Source: a virus. From it: 64,000 nt of DNA. Both the position numbers and the translations under genes were made by a program. This document shows positions 7,788-16,220 of the stretch, one piece after another. The stretch spans positions 26,475 through 90,474 of the IMG/VR virus record IMGVR_UViG_3300044742_000232; one strand, 5' to 3'. Each line of letters starts with the position of its first letter. Positions within the stretch are counted from its first letter, which is position 1. A model generated the notes under the pieces. The model worked only from the letters and a program-made list of their open reading frames with translations. It ran no database searches and had not been told where the DNA came from.

Positions 7788-8843
7788 TTACTCCATCATC
7801 ATCGCGCCATTATACAGGTCCGTCATCAGTTTATCAAGCCTGTTTTTATCAACTTGCACATTTGATTCTTCCACGAACTTTCTGATAATCGCCATCGTGT
7901 TTTCCGGCTGACCATCGAAAGTGTCAATCACCGCAGAGGACAAAACTTTATCCTCAAGGATTTTCACGTCTATCGCATACTTCTCCAGCGCATCAATAAA
8001 CATGTCAAAATGATAGGGATTAGTCTTAGCCATCACCAGCACTTTCACATAACAATCCTGGAACGTATCAAAGTCCCAATTCAACACTTGATCCAAAGAC
8101 TGCCCCTGATCGTCATAAACAATCTTGTGATATATTTCTTTTGGGTTGCGAATGAATTCCAATTGAAGAGTATCCGTGTCTAGAGTGTGGAATCCTTTGG
8201 GGGAATCGTAGTCTGCCCATGTGATCTGGTAAGGTGCTCCAAGATAAGTGATTGCACCGTTACTCTGTCTTTTATGAATGTGACCTGACGCCACAAGGCT
8301 AAATTTAGTAAAAAGAGAAATATCAAGGCCACGATCAATAACATATCCAGCATGTGATTCAAATCCTTTCAGTTCCAAGTGGCCAAAGCAAATTTTCGCG
8401 TCTGTTTTTTCAATAAGCTCTAAGGAACGTTTTTCATTATCTAAACAAATCCAAGGCAGAAACAAAATCTTCGCCCAAGTAAACTTCATCTCCGTTGGTT
8501 CTGTGATGATTGAGAACTTCAATCCCTCACGACTTTGCATCAACTCATTTATAGAGTTTACTTCCAGGGAGTTGGTATGATATGCGTCATGGTTGCCTAT
8601 AATGAAATAGACATAGTTATTGTGTAGCTTTTCTATAAAGTGTCTACGAACAAAATTTATTGTAGATATGTTTGCATACTTGCGACGATCAAACACATCC
8701 CCGAGAACAAATATATCCCGAATGCCATTTTTCTTGATATAGGGGAAAAATTGCGTCTCTAGGAATTTTTTAGTATGCTCTAGAAGAACTGGGTTGTCAT
8801 TCCTTGCCCCAAAATGTAGATCACTTATTATCGCTACGCGCAT
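7788..8843 (-). CDS. 47: gp47 recombination endonuclease, Mre11-like subunit
   Basis: 351 aa (T4 gp47 339). Metallophosphoesterase motifs are intact: SDLHFG (8-13), GDVFDRR, GNHDAY and GHIHKR. It is the nuclease partner of gp46 in end resection for recombination. The gene overlaps its upstream neighbour by 23 bp and is followed 16 bp later by the Tat-signal capsid-like gene. Confidence 0.97.
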   Translation of the reverse strand: MRVAIISDLHFGARNDNPVLLEHTKKFLETQFFPYIKKNGIRDIFVLGDVFDRRKYANISTINFVRRHFIEKLHNNYVYFIIGNHDAYHTNSLEVNSINELMQSREGLKFSIITEPTEMKFTWAKILFLPWICLDNEKRSLELIEKTDAKICFGHLELKGFESHAGYVIDRGLDISLFTKFSLVASGHIHKRQSNGAITYLGAPYQITWADYDSPKGFHTLDTDTLQLEFIRNPKEIYHKIVYDDQGQSLDQVLNWDFDTFQDCYVKVLVMAKTNPYHFDMFIDALEKYAIDVKILEDKVLSSAVIDTFDGQPENTMAIIRKFVEESNVQVDKNRLDKLMTDLYNGAMMME

Positions 8844-9267
8844 CGTTCTCCTCTACATTATATTCAAACTCTTTTGGACCATCTACTGTTTGCATCGTAA
8901 CCTTCATAGTTTTTGAAGTCTTTTCTCCATCAAAAGTCACATTCGCAGTTTCCTCTTCAACCAGCATACTCACGGGTGAAGGTTTTGTTATCGCGGTTTG
9001 GGCATCATCTTCTTCTTGACGTAACCGTTTCCAATGCTCGCGCAGCAGCCAAACAATGATCCGGCCTTCAGCATATTCAGTTACGATTTGATTGCGACAG
9101 AACTTATCAAATTCCTCAAAGCTCCCTTCAATGGAGCCATCTTCTTTCAATATGATTTCATAACCTGTATTTGGGAGTTTGACAAGCACAGGTAAGATAT
9201 AAAAGGTTTCGGGAAAAATCACCCCTTTGCGGACATTGCTATAAATCTTCTTGATCCAGCCAAACAT
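8821..9267 (-). CDS. Hypothetical protein, 148 aa
   Basis: Start set at MFGWIKKIY because GGGAGG lies just upstream of that ATG; a GTG five codons earlier is possible. The middle has a compact alpha/beta-like stretch (GYEIILKEDGSIEGSFEEFDKF) and the C-terminal third is acidic and probably flexible. Unrecognised; co-transcribed with gene 47. Confidence 0.6.
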   Translation of the reverse strand: MFGWIKKIYSNVRKGVIFPETFYILPVLVKLPNTGYEIILKEDGSIEGSFEEFDKFCRNQIVTEYAEGRIIVWLLREHWKRLRQEEDDAQTAITKPSPVSMLVEEETANVTFDGEKTSKTMKVTMQTVDGPKEFEYNVEENDARSDNK

Positions 9268-9291
9268 AAGGATGCCTCCCACGAAAAGGGT

Positions 9292-9510
9292 TTAGCGTTG
9301 TTTTGTTTTAGCCCTTTTATAGGTTTTGTCAAGATAATTTTGCCGCGACGTGCGATATTTTATTATCTCTTCCTGACAAGCAGAAACAACGGATTCCAAC
9401 ATCATTATAACGTTGTCCTTTACATGCTGTGGAGAGGTAGGACTTCTTAGTGTCTCAATCCAATTTTCAATAATAGGCGGGACAGTATACTTAGTATTAG
9501 GTGCAGCCAA
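9292..9510 (-). CDS. Hypothetical protein, about 72 aa, start uncertain
   Basis: The frame has no good ATG. TTG at 9510 (LAAPNTKYTVPP) gives minimal overlap with the upstream gene; another TTG at 9570 is possible. The C-terminus is basic (RAKTKQR) after the helix VKDNVIMMLESVVSACQEEI. No family recognised. Confidence 0.45.
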   Translation of the reverse strand: MAAPNTKYTVPPIIENWIETLRSPTSPQHVKDNVIMMLESVVSACQEEIIKYRTSRQNYLDKTYKRAKTKQR

Positions 9511-9904
9511 CTTCTTCTTTCTTTCTTTTCTTTTTGAAAACAGATATGTCAAGCTTATACTTATCAGCAATTCTTAGCATATCATTCTTCCACAAAGTTT
9601 TCCACTCTTTACAATCAGCAGGACCATCATGAGCATTTTGTAAATCTTCAAGTAAAAATCTATAACGAGGATCGGTCATACAAGCTGGTAATTTTACTTT
9701 CTCTCTTTCTGCATTTTCTACTAAATTATTAATACCACCAACAATAGTAGCAGCAAACTTTAGTTGTTTCTGATTTGTAAGAAGCCAGCCAACAGCACAG
9801 CGACGACCATCCTCAGTTACATATTGACATCCTTTATCCCAAGCCTCTTTTCCTTGCTCCAAAAGAGAGATAGCTACTTTATCAAAGATTTGCTGATGTT
9901 TCAT
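9497..9904 (-). CDS. CAxGW-family protein, copy 1 of a tandem pair
   Basis: 135 aa, starting MKHQQIFDKVA. It shares order and spacing of motifs with the adjacent upstream gene: FDKVA..LL.QG, a RRCAVGWLL block, GG..L, VKLP, an LQ.AHD block and a basic C-terminus. Both genes are exactly 408 bp and overlap by 4 bp, so this is a clear tandem duplication. The Cys-Ala-x-Gly-Trp motif recurs in neighbouring families around gene 55. Function unknown. Confidence 0.7.
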   Translation of the reverse strand: MKHQQIFDKVAISLLEQGKEAWDKGCQYVTEDGRRCAVGWLLTNQKQLKFAATIVGGINNLVENAEREKVKLPACMTDPRYRFLLEDLQNAHDGPADCKEWKTLWKNDMLRIADKYKLDISVFKKKRKKEEVGCT

Positions 9905-10308
9905 TGTGTCACTTTCTTCTTTCCTTTTAGAACTGATGAATTCAAACGATATCTTTTTGCAATTGTAATCATTTCTTCTTTCCAATTTTCTAACCAATTA
10001 GAACTATAGCTATTATCATGAGCACCTTGCAGGTATGATAAAAAGTCTTCATTTTTCTCGTCTCTAATAAAATTAGGTAGTTTGACTCTTTCATCTATCG
10101 CTGCTTGCTTGAGAGTCGAGAGGCCGCCAAAGGTCTCGCTGGCGAATTCTAGAGCCTTACCAGACAACAGCCAGCCGATAGCACAACGCTCTCCCTTAGC
10201 GTTGAGATAGTGACACACGTTGCTCGTGCCACTTACGGCGCGGCACCCTTGCTTCAAAAGAGCGCGTGCAACCTTATCAAAGGCTTTCTGTCTCATTTCT
10301 TTTGACAT
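9901..10308 (-). CDS. CAxGW-family protein, copy 2 of a tandem pair
   Basis: 135 aa, starting MSKEMRQKAFDKVARALL. Contains ERCAIGWLLSG, GGLSTLKQAA, VKLPNF and YLQGAHDN, each matching the downstream duplicate. The ATG overlaps the stop of the upstream gene. Probably a small soluble protein; function unknown. Confidence 0.7.
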   Translation of the reverse strand: MSKEMRQKAFDKVARALLKQGCRAVSGTSNVCHYLNAKGERCAIGWLLSGKALEFASETFGGLSTLKQAAIDERVKLPNFIRDEKNEDFLSYLQGAHDNSYSSNWLENWKEEMITIAKRYRLNSSVLKGKKKVTQ

Positions 10309-10670
10309 TATAATGTTCCTTTCACAAAATCCACCATACGATTGTAAATGATATCCTGATGATACCGATTTTTTACACATTCATCATCTATGTTACAACA
10401 TGAACACCATGCACCAATCATTCTAACTTTATCATTGAAAGTCCACAAATCACCTGTTTCATCAAACCCAAGAGCCTTTGCCAGCTTCTTCGTTGGCAAA
10501 GCTCTATAGCTGATTCCGCAGTCTTTTCTTGCTTGTTGCAGCACGCCTATAGCACAATACTGAATACCATGTTTACTCTTTCTTCTCAATTTACCTTTAC
10601 AACGATGCCTTGGATCAGCCCACAACTGGATTGCGCGGCTGAAGACCACATTCAAGATCGTGCTACTCAT
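10308..10670 (-). CDS. Hypothetical Cys-rich protein with CAIG motif
   Basis: 120 aa. QYCAIGVLQQARKDCG (about residues 37-52) recalls the CAxGW block of the next two genes, suggesting distant relationship. Further Cys residues (WCSCCNIDDEC) could bind metal. Overlaps both gene 55 and the downstream gene by a few bases, so it is in one translational unit with them. Confidence 0.6.
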   Translation of the reverse strand: MSSTILNVVFSRAIQLWADPRHRCKGKLRRKSKHGIQYCAIGVLQQARKDCGISYRALPTKKLAKALGFDETGDLWTFNDKVRMIGAWCSCCNIDDECVKNRYHQDIIYNRMVDFVKGTL

Positions 10671-11170
10671 CGCTTGGGCTTCCTTCTTCTACCGCAGAAC
10701 TTTTCTACACCTTTCGCCTTGACTCTAGCAGATTTCTTCTTCTTGTTCAACTGGTTTTTTTCATATTCTTCAATAAAAACTTGATTATTTTCATAAAGTT
10801 CTCGGTCTATCAAAGCTCCCCCAACATAGCTATCATTCAAGTCAAAGTAGTTTTCCATATTTTTGTAGCGAATGTATTGCTGTTTTTTCTCTTTGTCTAT
10901 CCTGCGGCGAAAGGAAAAGTAAGTGATCTGCGTGAAATATCCAAATGGGTTCTTTGACTTTTTTGGATCAAAATTGTTCAAGTAAGTAATGGAATTCTCA
11001 ATACCATCAGAAATCATCTCATCTTTCCAGTGTTGACTATAACCTTTGAACCAGGGATGATTAGCTAAGTTTCTTGCGATCAAAAGAAGACACTCGCCAA
11101 CATAGGGCGGAATCTCGGCTTTTTGGTTGAGTTTTTTCAGTCTCCTAACTTCTTTCTTATAGGAAACCAT
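10667..11170 (-). CDS. 55: gp55 sigma factor for late transcription
   Basis: 167 aa (T4 gp55 185). The segment NPFGYFTQITYFSFRRRIDKEKK is the hallmark gp55 region that recalls sigma region 2 and contacts the -10-like late promoter; SDGIENSITYLNNFD precedes it. It directs host RNA polymerase to late promoters, here probably the CTAAATA/TATAAATA sites. The start lies about 97 bp downstream of the leftward half of the palindromic promoter at 11268-11305. Confidence 0.93.
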   Translation of the reverse strand: MVSYKKEVRRLKKLNQKAEIPPYVGECLLLIARNLANHPWFKGYSQHWKDEMISDGIENSITYLNNFDPKKSKNPFGYFTQITYFSFRRRIDKEKKQQYIRYKNMENYFDLNDSYVGGALIDRELYENNQVFIEEYEKNQLNKKKKSARVKAKGVEKFCGRRRKPKR

Positions 11171-11267
11171 TGCTTTGTAAAGGTCTTGATTATTGATATA
11201 ATTGTTGACGACTTTTTTCTTCTTAGTAGTCTGTATGGTCTAAAAATCCCCTTCTGAAACTAAATAA

Positions 11268-11305
11268 GTCTTGACTATAGCAGAATTCTATAGTATAGTC
11301 AAGAC
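11268..11305. promoter_or_regulatory. Palindromic two-way sigma70-like promoter
   Basis: A perfect 12-bp inverted repeat, GTCTTGACTATA and TATAGTCAAGAC, encloses 14 bp. Rightward: TTGACT (11271-11276), 17 bp, TATAGT (11294-11299). Leftward: TTGACT (11297-11302), 17 bp, TATAGT (11274-11279). The -35 box of each promoter overlaps the -10 box of the other, so the same DNA can fire in both directions but probably not simultaneously. Left: gene 55. Right: gene-free structured DNA. Confidence 0.75.
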
Positions 11306-11790
11306 ACTTGATCCCCAAAGGACTCGGATTCTGCCTTCCTAGAATCCCCCTTTGGGGTTATCTGTTTGCGCTTTATGACTTGATGCGGTCTACAATCTCG
11401 GCATCCTACAACCTTTGGAAAGAGAGGCAATGTAGAAAAGCGGCGCACTTGTCCTCTTTTCAATTTAACTGAAGAAGTTAGTTGGAAGTTGTATTTATCT
11501 AAGGTCCACCTATCGGACCAGTCTAACGAAAAGTTTTTCTAGTTCCGTCGTTAGAAGCATCTCTGAGATTGCTTCAATTGTCTCAGAGTCTAGCTGGTAA
11601 AAAGCTGATGTAATAGGCTCAAAGGAATCCCAAGCCTTTCCCATTTGTGGTTATCAATTGAAGTAATGTCCTGGCTCCATATACTGGTAATGGACTGCTT
11701 TTCCTTTACTAGGAAAAGTATGTCTTCACCATGCCTGGATAGTAGTGGTTCTTTCTTTTACCTGGGAATCCGTCTAGACATGCACTATAA
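11306..11790 (+). ncRNA. Gene-free region with serial stem-loops; candidate structured RNA
   Basis: About 480 bp with no credible ORF on either strand. Hairpins read by eye: CCCCAAAGG/CCTTTGGGG enclosing GGATTCT/AGAATCC (11313-11357), GATGC/GCATC, GGTCC/GGACC, TCTAACGA/TCGTTAGA, TCTGAGA/TCTCAGA and CTTTTCC/GGAAAAG. A rightward transcript from the palindromic promoter would start with the first hairpin. No tRNA fold was found. RNA status and strand are inferred. Confidence 0.5.
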
Positions 11791-11799
11791 TTCATTCCT

Positions 11800-12246
11800 T
11801 TAGATTCCTGTTACTTGATTGATATCTATTCTTACAACTTCTCTAATTCTCATTGCAACTCCATTGGGTGTTTGATCATACATAGAATTTGGATAAAATA
11901 AATATCTTGAAGTATAATAATCAATATCAAAGAATTTCGCTACTGCATTGAAATCGGAAGAACATTTGTAAAATATACCAAGTCCAGGTCCACAATAAAA
12001 TCCTCTTTCCTGAAACCAAGGATCACTACCAGCCCAGCCGCAAGCACATGCAGCAGTTCCACATGGTACTTCTTTAGCCATAACATTTCCAACACCAGAA
12101 ATATACTTTGTAAAATTTGAAATACCAATAAAACTTTGAATCCAAGTAGACATATCAAATTTACAGATAGGAATTGGTCCAGCTTTTTCATATGGACCGT
12201 TACCTTGAAGTTTGTCGGCTAGTCTGATGAGAGCTTCTTTGTTCAT
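11800..12246 (-). CDS. CGTAAC/CAxGW-family protein, copy A
   Basis: 148 aa. Core block PCGTAACACGWAGSDPWFQERGF, an N-terminal MNKEALIRLADKLQGNGPY and the ending NQVTGI are shared with the gene immediately upstream, so the two are tandem paralogues. Phage proteins with CGTxACxAGW are common but uncharacterised; paired Cys could bind metal. Only 6 bp separate it from its paralogue. Confidence 0.7.
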   Translation of the reverse strand: MNKEALIRLADKLQGNGPYEKAGPIPICKFDMSTWIQSFIGISNFTKYISGVGNVMAKEVPCGTAACACGWAGSDPWFQERGFYCGPGLGIFYKCSSDFNAVAKFFDIDYYTSRYLFYPNSMYDQTPNGVAMRIREVVRIDINQVTGI

Positions 12247-12252
12247 GGCTTT

Positions 12253-12729
12253 TTAGAGTCCTGTTACTGAGTTGACTTCTTTGGCTTCTTCTTTTTCTCT
12301 TGCTTCAATGTTTTTTATAAATGTTCGTATCTCCTGTGCTTTTTCTATGGGGTCTTCAGAATAATCGCCTGAAAAAATTAAATTAGCATCGTCGTAACAA
12401 TCTAGCCCAAAGAAATGTTGACAAGCTAAAAAATCCTGTGTATTGGAGTCTTTGTGATAAACGCCATTGAAGGTTGTATAGAAACCTCTTTCCTGGAACC
12501 AAGGATCACTTCCAGCCCAGCCCGCAGCACAAGCAGCTGTTCCACAGGGTAGATTCTTTTCTACAACTTCCACGATTTTATCATTCATTCTTACATCTAT
12601 TGTTTTAGGGTCTTCAACAACCCATGATCCCATATCGAATCTTTCTGTGGGAACAGGACCAGCTTCTTTATATGGTCCTGTTCCCTCCAACTTGTCAGCC
12701 AGACGGAGTAATGCTATCCTGTTTGCCAT
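12253..12729 (-). CDS. CGTAAC/CAxGW-family protein, copy B
   Basis: 158 aa. Shares RLADKLEGTGPY, FDMGSW, PCGTAACAAGWAGSDPWFQ and the C-terminal VNSVTGL with its downstream paralogue. The section between the core and C-terminus has diverged strongly, which suggests different partners. SD GGAAGGGG precedes the ATG. Function unknown. Confidence 0.7.
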   Translation of the reverse strand: MANRIALLRLADKLEGTGPYKEAGPVPTERFDMGSWVVEDPKTIDVRMNDKIVEVVEKNLPCGTAACAAGWAGSDPWFQERGFYTTFNGVYHKDSNTQDFLACQHFFGLDCYDDANLIFSGDYSEDPIEKAQEIRTFIKNIEAREKEEAKEVNSVTGL

Positions 12730-12762
12730 TTGGAAACCCCTTCCGTCATGGCTGAGTTGTTT

Positions 12763-13176
12763 TTAGTAGACGAAATGCGAGTAGAATTGTTTGTGGATTG
12801 GTCTTGCTTCTCTTTCGCGCCATTCATTCACTGCGCGTTTCAAGGCACGTTTTTGAAAGCGTTGAAACTTTCTGCCTTGATTAGAACAGCCGCAATTGGC
12901 TTGGACCATATACATCTGTGGCATGAACGTTGTATCAAAGTAGAATGTATGCTGACTTGGTTTATGCCGCATTCTCCAAGGATATTCTCTAACAGCAACA
13001 TGCTCCCAGTCTTGCGGCTTGTTATAGAGGGACCAGATGATAGGGCGAGCATCCAACCGACCATACTTTTTGAACCACCACTTCCATTCAAAAGTCGGTA
13101 GTTTTGGTTCTGGTTTTACTGGCGTTGTTTCTGGAGCGACGAGTGTATCAACTTCCGCGAGCATGTCTTTGGCCAT
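12763..13176 (-). CDS. Hypothetical Trp/Arg-rich protein
   Basis: 137 aa; start MAKDMLAEVD chosen for AAGGAG eight bases upstream rather than the GTG three codons earlier. The middle is rich in Trp and Arg (FEWKWWFKKYGR) and has a CGC pair; the C-terminus is a basic helix. No family recognised. Confidence 0.6.
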   Translation of the reverse strand: MAKDMLAEVDTLVAPETTPVKPEPKLPTFEWKWWFKKYGRLDARPIIWSLYNKPQDWEHVAVREYPWRMRHKPSQHTFYFDTTFMPQMYMVQANCGCSNQGRKFQRFQKRALKRAVNEWREREARPIHKQFYSHFVY

Positions 13177-13235
13177 TGACTTCACTCCTTTGACTACTGG
13201 AACACTTCAACCCGTAGATGATGAAAGTCAAGTTG

Positions 13236-13664
13236 TCAAGAGGAAAGTTTGCGGTGTAGGATAGATTTGAATTCTATGGAGAAATGAAGATTTGATTTAT
13301 CTTTATGGGATGCAAACATTGGAGCTATTTGTGTCGGTGTATATCCAGCTAGACCACAGCCAATGTTTGTGATAAGAAAGTCCCAATCTGGATGGAGTTC
13401 GGAAAAGGCAAGAAAAATATTGACATAAGACTGAATTGTTTCAAGAGCTAATGGTTTGAGGGAAGCATCTTTTGTTGGGATGGCATACGAATTACCCTGA
13501 AGCCCTGCCCCTTGTCCATAGATAGCTCCATGGTTTTTATAGGCAAAAGCAGCAGCGCCTTTTCCATGTCGGCCAGCTTCATTGGACCCAAAGACGAAAA
13601 TTTTCCGCCTTTCAATAGCGAAAAAAACTAGGTCGTTTTCTTCCTGTGGTGATGGTTCTGTCAT
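13236..13664 (-). CDS. A1S_2505-family phage non-structural protein (macro-like)
   Basis: 142 aa. The sequence IFVFGSNEAGRHGKGAA, IYGQGAGLQGNSYAIPTKD and FLITNIGCGLAGYTP follows the A1S_2505 phage family, which resembles macro/Appr-1-p-like folds in its glycine-rich loops. ADP-ribose or related ligand binding is plausible but inferred. It is the third possible ADP-ribose-related protein in the window, with those at 4359 and 20402. Confidence 0.75.
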   Translation of the reverse strand: MTEPSPQEENDLVFFAIERRKIFVFGSNEAGRHGKGAAAFAYKNHGAIYGQGAGLQGNSYAIPTKDASLKPLALETIQSYVNIFLAFSELHPDWDFLITNIGCGLAGYTPTQIAPMFASHKDKSNLHFSIEFKSILHRKLSS

Positions 13665-13673
13665 CTTACTTTC

Positions 13674-13835
13674 TCAGGCGTGAGGGTTTTCTTGAATCCA
13701 TTCATAATCAGAGCATAAAGTTTCAGTGCGCCAGATTCGGAAACCAAGAAAATAGTAGTCAGTAACAGTCATGGGTTCCAAATAATTAATTTCTTCATAG
13801 ACTTGCCAGTAGTTGTAAGAGGTTTTTCTGAACAT
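13674..13835 (-). CDS. Hypothetical protein, 53 aa
   Basis: Start MFRKTSYNYWQVY chosen because GGGAGAG lies just upstream of this ATG; the longer frame would run deep into the acetyltransferase gene. Aromatic-rich (YNYW, DYYFLGF). No family recognised. Confidence 0.55.
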   Translation of the reverse strand: MFRKTSYNYWQVYEEINYLEPMTVTDYYFLGFRIWRTETLCSDYEWIQENPHA

Positions 13836-13836
13836 T

Positions 13837-14277
13837 TCACTCTCCCCACATCTTTTTAGATTTTTCTGGATCAAACTTACGCCAGAGTTTCTTAGCTTCA
13901 TCTGATGTTTCTCCCCCTGGACCTTGAGGCCAAAGCTCCAGACCCGTTGGTTTGGTGTCATCTCTTATCATAGAGTAGACAGCTGTGCCAATACCCTGTT
14001 TTTGATGTTTTTCCTCAACACTAGCGTTCATGACAGAAAGCACAGGGCGACCAAAATGAGTGTTAGAACGCACATAAAACCGGCCAATATGATTAGTTCT
14101 ATTTTTTGCACCTCTAAACACTCTGTAGTCCAGATTTCCCCGTCCTGGAGTAACTTCCACATGATATTTTCCTCCTAGAATTGGTCTTCTTTCCCACTTT
14201 TGTTCACGCGGCCAAGTCATCCATCGTTCAAAGTTTTTCCAGTGATCTTCTTCAAGCCATTCAGAGAAGCGTTTCAT
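13837..14277 (-). CDS. GNAT-like acetyltransferase with capsid-targeting-like N-terminus
   Basis: 146 aa. VEEKHQKQGIGTAVYSMI is the acetyl-CoA-binding Q-x-x-G-I-G loop of GNAT enzymes; SVMNASV is the preceding strand. The N-terminus MKRFSEWLEE resembles the short leader that targets T4 internal proteins into the prohead, so the enzyme could be packaged and injected; that is inference. Substrate unknown. Confidence 0.7.
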   Translation of the reverse strand: MKRFSEWLEEDHWKNFERWMTWPREQKWERRPILGGKYHVEVTPGRGNLDYRVFRGAKNRTNHIGRFYVRSNTHFGRPVLSVMNASVEEKHQKQGIGTAVYSMIRDDTKPTGLELWPQGPGGETSDEAKKLWRKFDPEKSKKMWGE

Positions 14278-14714
14278 TAGTGCATTTTCTCAGAGAGATT
14301 ACCTGGAATCTTATCTTGATGCTTTTTCATGGCATCCAAAAAGTCTTGGTTGTCCTGTGATAAGACTGTTTTCAGATTGGCATTGATCTTCTTCATGTTG
14401 GTGTCCTGATGAGGTTGCACGAAGACGATATTATAATGTATCGTATTGTAGTAGTAGGTGCAAAATTCGTTGGTCACAGGGCTTATAGCAAGGATGTGAT
14501 CCTTTTTCAAGAGCAAAACTTGTTCATTTTCGGCAGTGAAAGGCAGATACTTGACAAGGTTGACAGCTGGCACTCCATTGACATCTTTTTCCTCTATCAA
14601 CATCGGGTATTCAAGAATCAAAGTATCGGTATCAATGTCATCAGAATGAAAGCGGGCTGTGATTTGGTCCCCATTGATCAGACGGATATGAAGTATAGTG
14701 TTAGCGTGATCCAA
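14277..14714 (-). CDS. Hypothetical protein with Sm-like N-terminal segment
   Basis: 145 aa, TTG start behind GGAG. The N-terminal strands (ILHIRLINGDQITARFHSDD...LEYPMLIEE) resemble the Sm-like hypothetical proteins of many T4-like phages. It lies between uvsW and the acetyltransferase gene, where T4 keeps small genes of the uvsY-uvsW group. No activity can be assigned. Confidence 0.55.
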   Translation of the reverse strand: MDHANTILHIRLINGDQITARFHSDDIDTDTLILEYPMLIEEKDVNGVPAVNLVKYLPFTAENEQVLLLKKDHILAISPVTNEFCTYYYNTIHYNIVFVQPHQDTNMKKINANLKTVLSQDNQDFLDAMKKHQDKIPGNLSEKMH

Positions 14715-14732
14715 TTAGTTTCTCCATCTTTA

Positions 14733-16220
14733 TTAGAGGTTGACATTGTAGATTTGGTAGTCAAACCTTTCTTCTATATAATATTTGAGCCTTTCAGCGG
14801 CATGAAACAAGGTATAGTTCTTATGTTTCTTTGTAGAAAGATCATCAGCAATATCATAAACAACACATTCTGTTTTATCTTCGGACTTTCTCATTCCTCG
14901 GCCTAAACTTTGTAGTATTAGGATACGAGATTTGGATGGGCTCGCAAAGATGATGTTATTAATATTTATGATAGAAATGCCTTCTGAAAACGTTCCCTGA
15001 GAGGCTATAGTAATGGAGTTTTTGGAGTTGTCAACAATGGACCGTATTTCGTTTCTTTCTTCCGAATCCACTTTTCCATGAATAAAATGAACTGGTCCTT
15101 TGTGTATTGAAGAATATCTACTCATTTCTTCTAGAATATCATAAAGTAGTTGACCGTGTTTCTCTACATATCTATAGAGAATAAGAGTGTTTCCTTCTAA
15201 AGAATAAGCTAGATTGGCAATAAACATGTTTCTTTTTGAATGCGCAACCAGCCAATCTATCTCCATTGCATATTGATATTGTTTCTTTACTTTTTTCTGA
15301 GCATCAAATAGGAGCTTAGCATTCTTTTCAGGATGTTTTAGAATAATTGATTTTATTCGCAAATTGGATACGAAGCCCCGATCCATGAGCGTTTTCGTGT
15401 CTGTGGTCTTGTATAGCGGTCCTAGCAAGCCTTCAAGCGCGATCTGGGATGTTTCCGACCCATCCAGAGAGCCCGTAAAACCGAACTTATAAGCAATGGT
15501 TGTGGTTTTGCACATTAGCTCCACAAGGGACTTGGCTTTGACATGGTGAGCTTCATCGGTAATGATGGCATGAAACTTCTGGAACCAAGCGGCCGGTTGT
15601 TTGAAGACGCTTTGCCAAGTTGTAATTGTGACTTTTTCGCCACTATCTTTCTCTTGACCTGAGTATATTTTGTGAATAGGTTCTTTATATCCATAGGTAG
15701 CAAAATCCCCTTCCAGCTGATGGATAAGAGTCGTATTAGAAACTACAATAAGGGTAGGTTTATTCAGATAGCGTGTTACCAGATACATGATAAGGGACTT
15801 GCCGCTACTGGTAGGACTGATGCAAAGCGCTCGCCGTTTTCGGATGCAATGGACAAAAGCATCAATTTGGTAGTCTCTTGGGGTGAGACTTTCTGGAAGG
15901 TTGAGGGAGGTTATGAATTCTTTTGCTTCAATGAGAGAGAAGTTGGAATCAAAAAAATCTCCCTCCAAAAGAAGTTCATAACCTTGTTCTTGACAAAACT
16001 TTTTGACGTAATGTAGAAGTCCAGCATAAAGGGTGCGCTTCTTGACTGAAAATAAGTGAATATATCCCTGCCACAGCTTCTTTTTATATAGTGGATGATA
16101 CTGATAATTGGGCACTCTAAATTTGAAAGTATCATCCAATTCATGTGCTATTGCTTCACTACAATCAATCTTTATATAAACGTGATTGAAGAAATGAACT
16201 GTTACGTTTTCTGTGGACAC
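14733..16220 (-). CDS. uvsW: UvsW DNA/RNA helicase
   Basis: 495 aa (T4 UvsW 503). SF2 motifs: Q-like RDYQIDAF, Walker A SPTSSGKS, DEAH box ITDEAHHVKAKS, motif III-like GFTGSLDG, motif V TIASQGTFSEGISI and motif VI QSLGRGMRKSE. It unwinds branched DNA and R-loops, helping the switch from origin- to recombination-dependent replication. A probable homing endonuclease gene overlaps its 5' end by 19 bp and separates it from uvsY. Confidence 0.95.
   Translation of the reverse strand: MSTENVTVHFFNHVYIKIDCSEAIAHELDDTFKFRVPNYQYHPLYKKKLWQGYIHLFSVKKRTLYAGLLHYVKKFCQEQGYELLLEGDFFDSNFSLIEAKEFITSLNLPESLTPRDYQIDAFVHCIRKRRALCISPTSSGKSLIMYLVTRYLNKPTLIVVSNTTLIHQLEGDFATYGYKEPIHKIYSGQEKDSGEKVTITTWQSVFKQPAAWFQKFHAIITDEAHHVKAKSLVELMCKTTTIAYKFGFTGSLDGSETSQIALEGLLGPLYKTTDTKTLMDRGFVSNLRIKSIILKHPEKNAKLLFDAQKKVKKQYQYAMEIDWLVAHSKRNMFIANLAYSLEGNTLILYRYVEKHGQLLYDILEEMSRYSSIHKGPVHFIHGKVDSEERNEIRSIVDNSKNSITIASQGTFSEGISIININNIIFASPSKSRILILQSLGRGMRKSEDKTECVVYDIADDLSTKKHKNYTLFHAAERLKYYIEERFDYQIYNVNL

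Noticed and set aside
7383-7911. Rightward ORFs opposite the Tat-signal gene
   Set aside because: Antisense to a gene with clear homology and signal peptide; no promoter or ribosome site.
11341-11790. Possible tRNA cluster in the gene-free region
   Set aside because: The stem-loops do not assemble into a cloverleaf with a 7-nt anticodon loop and T arm on either strand.
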